Shown here piece after piece: positions 1 to 5,276 of a DNA stretch of 5,276 nucleotides. Location of the stretch: assembly GCA_937900285.1 (NCBI GenBank), contig CALCEM010000021.1, forward strand, positions 1 to 5,276. Direction: 5' to 3'. Both the position numbers and the translations under genes were made by a program. Under the pieces are notes generated by a model, which worked only from the letters and a program-made list of their open reading frames with translations, searched no databases and was not told the origin of the DNA. Position 1 is the first letter of the stretch, and each line of letters starts with the position of its first letter. Source of the stretch: an uncultured Fretibacterium sp. (GTDB lineage: Bacteria; Synergistota; Synergistia; Synergistales; Aminobacteriaceae).

Positions 1-46
1 CAATCCCCAATCCCCAATCCCCAATCCCCAATCCCCAATCCCCAAT
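1..46. repeat. Left telomere, C-rich strand, AATCCCC units
   Basis: Six uninterrupted 7-bp AATCCCC units follow a leading C, and a final AAT ends the array. Read outwards, the other strand is GGGGATT, a G-rich telomere-type repeat. The array sits at the very start of the window, and sequence beyond it is strongly AT-rich and unique, as at a chromosome end. The unit resembles the C4A2 and C4A4 telomeres of ciliates with one extra T per unit. The inverse-orientation copy at 1590-1602 supports the telomere reading. Assignment to ciliates is inferred from repeat type, tiny chromosome size and short intron. Confidence 0.9.
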
Positions 47-148
47 AAAAAAAGTGAAATATTATAATTAACTAAAATTATTAAAAAATTGAATCAAATA
101 TAATTTAATATATTTATAAAAATAAATATTTAAAGGAGGACTTGATAA
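47..148 (+). promoter_or_regulatory. Subtelomeric leader: promoter and 5' UTR region of the zinc-finger gene
   Basis: About 100 bp of nearly pure A/T separates the telomere from the start codon. Any promoter and transcription start must lie here if the chromosome is complete, because no other upstream DNA exists. Several TATA-like stretches occur (for example around 100-128), but in such sequence they are not diagnostic and no single element can be named. AGGAGG at 134-139, nine bases before the ATG, looks like a bacterial ribosome binding site. It is probably accidental here, since the gene has an intron and eukaryotic domains. Confidence 0.4.
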
Positions 149-1295
149 ATGTCAGAAGAAGATAATAAACAAATAAAAGAGGAGCCTGATTCTTATCCAT
201 CAAATGACGTAAAAAAAGAAGTAACAGAAAATCCAGAAGATGATTTTGAAAAGGATGATTCCAATTTTGATTCAATGGACTTTAATATAAATCCCTTTAA
301 TAATAATAATGATGTAACCAATAAAGAAAAGCATAAAGAATCAGATGATTTCATTTTATCAAAAAAAGAAGATAATAATTTCAAAAATAATAATAATATT
401 TTTTTCAATGATGATACTGATTTAAAATTAAATTTTAAGCTTGATACATCAAAAAATCCTAAAATAAATGAAATTTCAGACACTGACTCAACAAACAAAA
501 ATAATAATTTTAATAATTATTTTAATTTTTTTAATAATAATAACAGTGACAATAATAACAATAATAATAATTATACCAATCCGAATAAATCGAATAACAA
601 TAATATATATTATAATAATTCGTTAAACACAATGGGATTTAATAATAATATCAATAATAATAATGCAATAAATAATAATAATTTATATAATATGAATTAT
701 GATATAAAAGCCGCTCCTTTTTTGCCGAAAAATAATAATTATCAAGTTAATCCTAATATAAATAATTTAAACGTTAATAACATTAATAATAATAATAATT
801 ACTTATTTGCAAAAGGCCGACAAAATTGGATCTGTCCATTTTGTAATAATTATAATTTAAGAAGTAAGTATAAATATATATTTATTTATAAATATAGCTC
901 AACAATTATGTAATAGATGTGGCAATATAAATAATAATATACAAGAGAAGTATTTTTCCTCTTCAAATTTGCCTTTTGTTTTTCCTTTCGAAAATAGTTT
1001 TCCTCCTTTTAGTCCTGTGAATGATAATTCACAATATGTTAACAATAGTTATATGTTTAATAGTCCTAATAATTATGTAGAACAAAATCAAAATGAAAAA
1101 TTTTCTAAAAACGTTAAAAAGAATAAAAAATCGAAAAAAAATAATAATCAAAAATATAAGGAGAAAAGACCCTTTGATTGGATTTGCAATAGATGCAATA
1201 ATTTAAATTATTCTTTTAGGACTTTTTGCAACATATGTAATTTGCCAAAAAGTCAAAATATATTCTTTAATTCTTCAACCAGGAATAGCAAATGA
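149..1295 (+). CDS. Asn-rich protein with two RanBP2-type zinc fingers (spliced: 149-863 joined to 898-1295)
   Basis: The spliced reading frame is 1113 nt, giving 370 residues and a TGA stop. Residues 1-45 are acidic. Residues 48-218 are low-complexity and asparagine-rich, with runs up to seven Asn written mostly as AAT. Finger 1 has W227, C229, C232, N236, C243 and C246. Residues 312-329 are a Lys-rich linker. Finger 2 has W333, C335, C338, N342, C349 and C352. Both match the RanBP2 pattern W-x-C-x2-C-x3-N-x6-C-x2-C exactly. In known families (ZRANB2, FUS, TAF15) such fingers bind single-stranded RNA, while in others they bind ubiquitin or Ran. RNA binding is therefore inferred, and the exact role is unknown. 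No signal peptide or membrane segment is visible. The ATG at 149 is the first Met of the long frame. Unspliced, the frame ends at 913 inside the finger, so the intron is required. It appears to be the only gene on its chromosome. Confidence 0.85.
864..897 (+). other. 34-bp spliceosomal intron
   Basis: The intron begins GTAAGTA and ends ATATAG, and everything between is A/T. Its length is not a multiple of three, so retention shifts the frame and stops translation at 911-913. Removal joins A863 to CT898-899 as a Thr codon (phase 1). The frame then continues without a stop to 1295 and supplies the second Cys pair (C243, C246) of finger 1 at exactly the spacing the family requires. Very short introns are common in ciliates. 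This is a strong inference from sequence, without transcript data. Confidence 0.9.
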
Positions 1296-1589
1296 AGAAT
1301 GTATTTGAATTATATATATATATATATATAATTATAATTAGATAATGATAATAGCACTTTTGATTTTGTATATATTTATTAGTTATAACAATATCAAATA
1401 GAATTAGCAAAGTTTTTTGGAAATATCATTATGATACAGCGTTCACATTAAATGATGTTTTTATATTATTATCCATATAGATTTAAAAATAAGAAAAAAT
1501 ATTTTTTATTTATTAATTTAATTTATAATAATAAATTATATTTTTATTTTATATTAATTTAATTATTAATTTTTCATTAGAACAAACAT
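1296..1589. other. 3' flank and right subtelomere, no gene seen
   Basis: This gene-free stretch of 294 bp is almost entirely A/T. It should hold the 3' UTR and polyadenylation site of the zinc-finger gene. It contains a (TA)10 run at 1311-1330 and a 14-bp perfect palindrome AAAAAATATTTTTT at 1494-1507, both plausible by chance in such DNA. Short open frames exist (36 codons at 1452-1562 plus, 15 codons at 1429-1476 minus) but are low-complexity and unsupported. The last 41 bases of the annotated bacterial ORF overlap this region only through the chimeric join. Confidence 0.7.
1311..1330. repeat. (TA)10 microsatellite
   Basis: Ten perfect TA units lie 15 bp after the stop codon of the zinc-finger gene, in its presumed 3' UTR. 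It is a simple sequence repeat and no function is evident. Confidence 0.85.
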
Positions 1590-4548
1590 GGGGATTGGGG
1601 ATAATACCGGATATCAGCGTCAGCAACATGCTGATGACAACTAAAATGATCGCAACCTGCGGAGGCAGAAATGCGTTCAGACTGCTGATTCCTGTCAGGT
1701 GATGCAGGATCAGATTGATCGGAATGCACAGCAAATTGGTAATCAACACTCCGAGCAGACCTGAGGTAAAGCCAATGATGACGGTTTCGGCGTTAAACAT
1801 ACTGGAAACGTTCTTCTTGGATGCGCCGATAGCGCGAAGGATTCCGATCTCCTTGGTACGTTCCTGAACGGAAATCAGCGTGATAACGCCTATCATGATC
1901 GAGGAAACGATGAGCGAGACGGCGACGAAAGCGATCAACACGTACGTGATGGCGTTGATGATCGTTGTGACGGATGACATCATAAGTCCGACGTAATCCG
2001 TGTAACGGATCTCCTGCAAATCATCGACAGTTTCGTTGTAATCCGCAATGCCGTCTTCAATGAGGTCCTTATTTTCAAAGGTCGAAGCATACAAATTGAC
2101 AGAAGACGGACTGTCAAGGTCGATGCAGCCGAGCGTCAGCAGATTTTCCTCATAGGAAGAATCGGAAAACTCAAGAACCTCATCGTAAAACACAGCGCAC
2201 TGCTCATCGGAATATCCCGCCATTGCCATATCGAGCGCTCCTGCGAGCTGTTCTGGCGTCATGCCCGCAAGCTTCTCCAGGATGCCGGCGGCGAATTGCA
2301 CCTTGAACTGTTCCTCTATGATTTGCGAAAATAGCCCATATATTTCCTCATCGCTCATGGAGACTATATAGTCTTTGATCGCGCCCTCGTTCATACCGGT
2401 TTGCTGCGCCATCGCCTGTATCAGCGTTGCTTCCATTTCGGAACGAGTCATGCTGTCAATCGTTTTCTCGACCTTCTGCCTGACCGCTTCTTCGGGCGGG
2501 ATGCACATTATTTTGACGTACGCAGCCGCTTTTTTCGCATCATTTAGCCATGCAATATATTCCTTGAAGTCTGCGGCTTTCTTTGAATCATCGATCTTTC
2601 CGTCGGAGTCACGGAACGGCAGTCCTGTCAGAATATCGGTCGAAGGATCGTTTTGCTGTGCAATAACGGCGGCGGACTCGTTTGAATGCTCTATGATATA
2701 TTCTGTTAGCTTATGCGTATAGCCGATTCCGCCGTTTTCTCTGCCGGAAATGGAATTCTCGCTTGGCTTTACAATGCCTGATACGTGCAGGTCAAGCCCG
2801 TTGTCAAAGAGATACTTCAGACCGGTAGCGCTCGCACGAAGATCGGTATACGTATTGGTTTTTTCGTCGTATGTATAGCAATCTGAGCTGAGAATGGTGC
2901 GAAAACTCAAATTGCAAATATCTTCATACGACCATTTGTGGGCTTCATACTCAACGCTCTCTTTATTCATGGCAGCCTGTACGAGAGACGCGATATCATC
3001 GCTGTGAATCAATCCCAAGGCGTAAAGCGTCATCTCGCTCAGTTCATTGTTGTCATCCACGAACAGAACGATCTCATCGTATCTTGTAGGCCAGTTTCCG
3101 TAAACCAAATCATACTGATTTTCAGTAACAGGGCTTACAAGCTTGCCGTCATCACCGGGCACAAGTTCCAGCCACAATGCAGTTGACGCCTGCCTGACGG
3201 AGCTTGTGCCTCCGAAAGGGCTTTGCTCTCGCAAAGACATCCTGGATGACATATCCGTCCCTAAGTATTCTTTCATAATTTCCGCCATCAGTGTCTCTGT
3301 GTCGGATCGGATAATATCGCCGTCCACATTCTGCGTATAAACCAACAGATCGACATCGTATGTGTAAAGCACGCCGGAGATCGCTTTATGCAGCTTACTT
3401 GTCTCATCTGTGCGCTGTTCTTCAATATACTTTTTGAAAGCTCTCAGATCATTTTCCTGCTCATCCATGGAATTGAGCGAATTGACCATATCATATACGA
3501 TTGTCTTTTGATAGACAGCGTCATTCTCGTGCTCGGTGCCTGACTGCGCCTTGCTGATAAACGTCGAAATCAGTGAGCTGACGTCAACGGTTTGCGCCTC
3601 GATCGTGAGCGGATATGATGCAAGAGCCTGTTCCTGAACGCTGTCGATATAACTTGTCATGCCCTGCGATACGGCGTAAATCAGTGCGATACCGATAATA
3701 CCAATCGAACCGGCAAAACTCGTCAGAGCCGTGCGCCCCTTTTTTGTAAACAGATTCTTCAGAGACAACCCGAAAGAGGTTGCCAGAGACATGGAAGGTT
3801 TCTTTTTCCTGCGGCTTTGCTTTTCCCGGCTTTCATTTGTTTGTGAAATCGCTGCCTGCATTTCTGCGTCAGTCAGCGGTGAGGAGTCAGAAAGCAAACG
3901 ACCGTCAAGCATTTTGATGATGCGAGTGGAATATTTCTGCGCAAGCTCCGGATTGTGGGTCACCATAACGACCAACCGATCCTTCGCGATCTCCTTTAGT
4001 ATTTCCATCACCTGAACGCTTGTTTCGGAGTCAAGCGCACCGGTCGGCTCATCCGCAAGAATGATGTCAGGGTTATTTACGATTGCACGAGCGATTGCTA
4101 CACGCTGCATTTGACCGCCGGACATTTCACTCGGCCGTTTGCGAAGCTGGTCGCCAAGTCCGACTTTTTCCAGCGCTTCTTTTGCCTTTTTTCTTCTTTC
4201 GCTCTTTCCGACACCGGAAAGCGTCAGCGCCAGTTCGACGTTTTGCAGGACAGTCTGATGCGGAATCAGATTATAACTTTGAAATACGAATCCGATGGAA
4301 TGATTGCGATAGGCGTCCCAATCTCGGTCCTTAAATTCCTTTGTGGATGTGCCGTTGATGATCAGATCACCGGAGGTGTAGTTGTCAAGACCTCCGATGA
4401 TATTCAGCATTGTTGTTTTTCCGCACCCCGACGGCCCGAGGACAGAAACAAATTCGCTTTTTCTGAACCGGACGCTGACACCCTTGAGCGCTTCAACGTT
4501 TTCCCCTCCGGCGGGGTAGATCTTCTTGATATTTTTTAACTCCAACAT
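1549..4548 (-). CDS. MacB-like ABC transporter, ATPase-FtsX permease fusion, 3' end lost at the junction
   Basis: This is a predicted ATP-driven membrane protein of the MacB/FtsX type (mechanotransmission or export of peptides, drugs or envelope components; substrate unknown). The N-terminal ATPase has Walker A GPSGCGKTT at 38-46, Q-loop Q90, signature SGGQ 143-146, Walker B ILADE 163-167, D-loop ALD 171-173 and switch H198, so it looks catalytically intact. A Lys/Arg-rich linker (241-250) leads to TM1 at about 275-296. Residues about 300-855 form a very large extracytoplasmic domain. TM2 (864-887), the FtsX-type cytoplasmic motif QERTKEIGILRAIGASKK (895-912), TM3 (about 921-947) and TM4 (about 965-984) follow. 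Native sequence ends at Ile983/Pro984. Residues 985-999 are telomere and ciliate DNA, so the real family tail after LISGIIP, roughly 15-20 residues, is missing. The ATG is set by a good SD. It lies 51 bp downstream of the alarmone synthetase gene. Confidence 0.9.
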   Translation of the reverse strand: MLELKNIKKIYPAGGENVEALKGVSVRFRKSEFVSVLGPSGCGKTTMLNIIGGLDNYTSGDLIINGTSTKEFKDRDWDAYRNHSIGFVFQSYNLIPHQTVLQNVELALTLSGVGKSERRKKAKEALEKVGLGDQLRKRPSEMSGGQMQRVAIARAIVNNPDIILADEPTGALDSETSVQVMEILKEIAKDRLVVMVTHNPELAQKYSTRIIKMLDGRLLSDSSPLTDAEMQAAISQTNESREKQSRRKKKPSMSLATSFGLSLKNLFTKKGRTALTSFAGSIGIIGIALIYAVSQGMTSYIDSVQEQALASYPLTIEAQTVDVSSLISTFISKAQSGTEHENDAVYQKTIVYDMVNSLNSMDEQENDLRAFKKYIEEQRTDETSKLHKAISGVLYTYDVDLLVYTQNVDGDIIRSDTETLMAEIMKEYLGTDMSSRMSLREQSPFGGTSSVRQASTALWLELVPGDDGKLVSPVTENQYDLVYGNWPTRYDEIVLFVDDNNELSEMTLYALGLIHSDDIASLVQAAMNKESVEYEAHKWSYEDICNLSFRTILSSDCYTYDEKTNTYTDLRASATGLKYLFDNGLDLHVSGIVKPSENSISGRENGGIGYTHKLTEYIIEHSNESAAVIAQQNDPSTDILTGLPFRDSDGKIDDSKKAADFKEYIAWLNDAKKAAAYVKIMCIPPEEAVRQKVEKTIDSMTRSEMEATLIQAMAQQTGMNEGAIKDYIVSMSDEEIYGLFSQIIEEQFKVQFAAGILEKLAGMTPEQLAGALDMAMAGYSDEQCAVFYDEVLEFSDSSYEENLLTLGCIDLDSPSSVNLYASTFENKDLIEDGIADYNETVDDLQEIRYTDYVGLMMSSVTTIINAITYVLIAFVAVSLIVSSIMIGVITLISVQERTKEIGILRAIGASKKNVSSMFNAETVIIGFTSGLLGVLITNLLCIPINLILHHLTGISSLNAFLPPQVAIILVVISMLLTLISGIIPNPHVCSNEKLIIKLI
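1590..1602. repeat. Right telomere remnant, GGGGATTGGGGAT
   Basis: Almost two units of the same 7-bp repeat as at 1-46 occur here, in the opposite orientation. This is what the far end of a linear chromosome should look like. AT-rich ciliate-type DNA stops directly before it and bacterial coding DNA starts directly after it. The next telomeric base should be T, but position 1603 is A, so the array ends there. Its shortness compared with the left end means it was cut when joined to the bacterial DNA, or was never fully read. Confidence 0.85.
1597..1603. other. Chimeric junction between ciliate telomere and bacterial gene
   Basis: Base composition changes abruptly from nearly all A/T to about half G/C. 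The bacterial transporter frame is family-like up to Ile983 (codon 1600-1602) and then loses all family character. The bases at the switch (GGGGAT) fit both the telomere repeat and the expected bacterial Ile-Pro codons read from the other strand, so the exact breakpoint is ambiguous within a few bases. A technical chimera is the likeliest cause; a true fusion in a living cell cannot be excluded from sequence. Confidence 0.8.
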
Positions 4549-4599
4549 TTGAGTAACTCCTTTTTATGATCGATGCATTTTTCAGCTTGCTGCAATGTA
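4549..4599 (-). other. Short intergenic gap between the two bacterial genes
   Basis: The gap is 51 bp between the synthetase stop codon and the transporter start. It contains the transporter SD and no GC-rich hairpin with a T-run, so no terminator is visible. No clear -35/-10 pair is seen either. This fits co-transcription of the two genes but does not prove it. Confidence 0.5.
4557..4563 (-). promoter_or_regulatory. Ribosome binding site of the ABC transporter
   Basis: Read on the minus strand this is AAAGGAG, eight bases before the ATG at 4548. Motif and spacing are ideal and fix the start codon, giving a protein that begins directly with the usual ABC opening (MLELKNI). Confidence 0.85.
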
Positions 4600-5276
4600 T
4601 CAACGCGCGGGCATATACGGCGTTTCTTTGTCTCGGTATACCTTTTTGCGCAACGCGTTCATTCTATTGTCGAGATCGGCGCTGAGATCGGCACATTTTT
4701 TCAGTTCCTCTGCCATATCAACGCTGAAATCGAACTCTTTTTTATATCGTAGCTGATGTTCAAGACTCGCCCAGGAATCCATTGCAATCGTCCGCAACTG
4801 TATTTCCGCTCTCATCACACGCTTTTCCTGCTGTAAAAAAATCGGGACCGCGACGATCAGATGAAGACTACGGTATCCGTTTTCTTTCGGGTAAGCGATA
4901 TAGTCTTTCTCTTCGATGATCTGTATGTCATCCTGCTTTTTCAGCGCTTCCGCCAGCATGTACACGTCGTTGACGAAGGAGCAGATGACACGGATCCCTG
5001 CGACATCGTTCAGATTTCTTTCGATGCTCTCAACAGAAAGAGGATAGTTGTTCACAAGCATTTTGTTTCGAATGGATATGGGATTTTTCAGTCTTGATTT
5101 GATGGAACTGATAGGCTGCCTGTCAAATCGCAGGGAGAATTCTTCGTTCAAAACCTTGAATTTCGTTTCGATCTCCATCATCGCACAGGAGTAATAAGAC
5201 ATCAGTTTGGCAAATGAATACGTCTTTCGTATCGTATCCTCGGAAAACTCGTCTCCGAATATCTTTTTAATAAGTT
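4600..5276 (-). CDS. Small alarmone synthetase (RelA/SpoT-domain GTP pyrophosphokinase), 5' partial
   Basis: This enzyme transfers pyrophosphate from ATP to GTP or GDP, making (p)ppGpp, the stringent-response signal, in the cytoplasm. Counting from the internal Met at 5202, the synthetase core shows DVAGIRV (65-71 region, Mg-binding Asp66), YIAYPKENGYRSLH (101-114, Tyr110 in the guanine-binding loop), EIQLRT (133-138, catalytic Glu133) and WASLEHQL (144-151). No hydrolase HD domain and no TGS/ACT regulatory domains are present before the stop at 4600, so this is a stand-alone RelQ/YjbM-like enzyme. The frame stays open for 24 further codons upstream of Met5202 to the window edge, and those residues (including SFAKL just before the Met) look like the family's N-terminal helices. 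The true start is therefore probably beyond 5276 and Met5202 is internal. RelQ versus other small-synthetase subgroups cannot be decided here. Confidence 0.9.
   Translation of the reverse strand, partial: LIKKIFGDEFSEDTIRKTYSFAKLMSYYSCAMMEIETKFKVLNEEFSLRFDRQPISSIKSRLKNPISIRNKMLVNNYPLSVESIERNLNDVAGIRVICSFVNDVYMLAEALKKQDDIQIIEEKDYIAYPKENGYRSLHLIVAVPIFLQQEKRVMRAEIQLRTIAMDSWASLEHQLRYKKEFDFSVDMAEELKKCADLSADLDNRMNALRKKVYRDKETPYMPAR

Noticed and set aside
1..46. CRISPR-like or bacterial tandem repeat
   Set aside because: The units are 7 bp with no spacers, and an inverted copy lies at the other chromosome end, which fits a telomere.
149..913. A stand-alone 254-residue protein ending at 913
   Set aside because: It ends in the middle of a zinc finger; removing a canonical GT-AG intron restores the frame and completes the finger.
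1429..1476. 15-codon minus-strand ORF (MDNNIKTSF...) as a possible first exon
   Set aside because: No convincing splice partner is seen and the frame closes at once.
1452..1562. 36-codon plus-strand ORF in the 3' flank
   Set aside because: It is made almost wholly of Tyr, Phe, Leu, Ile, Lys and Asn, as expected by chance from AT-only DNA, with no supporting signal.
2375..3340. Plus-strand open frames opposite the ABC transporter
   Set aside because: They lie antisense to a gene with clear ABC and FtsX motifs, and their translations show no recognisable domain.
4083..4539. Plus-strand open frames opposite the ATPase domain
   Set aside because: They are shadows of the strongly conserved ABC ATPase sequence on the other strand.
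1..5276. Recent bacterial gene transfer into a ciliate chromosome
   Set aside because: The bacterial genes keep SD sites, operon-like spacing and bacterial base composition, show no introns, and begin only after the telomere, so a chimeric contig is more likely than an integrated transfer.

Overview
The window is two unrelated pieces of DNA joined at about position 1600. Positions 1 to about 1602 are extremely AT-rich and eukaryotic. Positions from about 1603 to 5276 have balanced base composition and dense, SD-led coding, typical of a Firmicutes/Clostridia-like bacterium. Telomere-type repeats lie at the far left (AATCCCC units, 1-46) and exactly at the join (GGGGATTGGGGAT, 1590-1602), in opposite orientations facing outwards. 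The simplest reading is that positions 1-1602 are a complete, single-gene, gene-sized macronuclear chromosome (nanochromosome) of a ciliate. A ciliate living among anaerobic gut or rumen bacteria would explain both parts. The bacterial fragment is attached to its right telomere, probably by an amplification, library or assembly chimera. No species can be named from the sequence alone.

Ciliate part: left telomere (1-46), short AT-rich leader (47-148), one plus-strand gene (149-1295) with a 34-bp intron (864-897), and an AT-only 3' flank (1296-1589) ending in the right telomere. Removing the intron restores the frame and completes the first of two RanBP2-type zinc fingers. The 370-residue product has an acidic N-terminus, a long asparagine-rich low-complexity region, finger 1, a basic linker and finger 2. 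This resembles RNA-binding, condensate-forming proteins.

Bacterial part, all on the minus strand: the 3' portion of a small alarmone synthetase (RelA/SpoT synthetase domain only, 5' end beyond the window edge), then after 51 bp an MacB-like ABC ATPase fused to an FtsX-type permease with a very large extracytoplasmic domain. The transporter runs into the junction. Its native sequence stops at about residue 983/984, and the last 15 residues of the open frame are telomere and ciliate DNA read as protein. The two bacterial genes may be co-transcribed (same strand, short gap, no visible terminator), but nothing in the sequence shows a functional link between them.

No new defence or mobile system was found. 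The noteworthy points are the intact two-telomere minichromosome, its intron-split zinc finger, the unusual telomere unit, and the telomere-to-bacterium junction, which would mislead automatic annotation.
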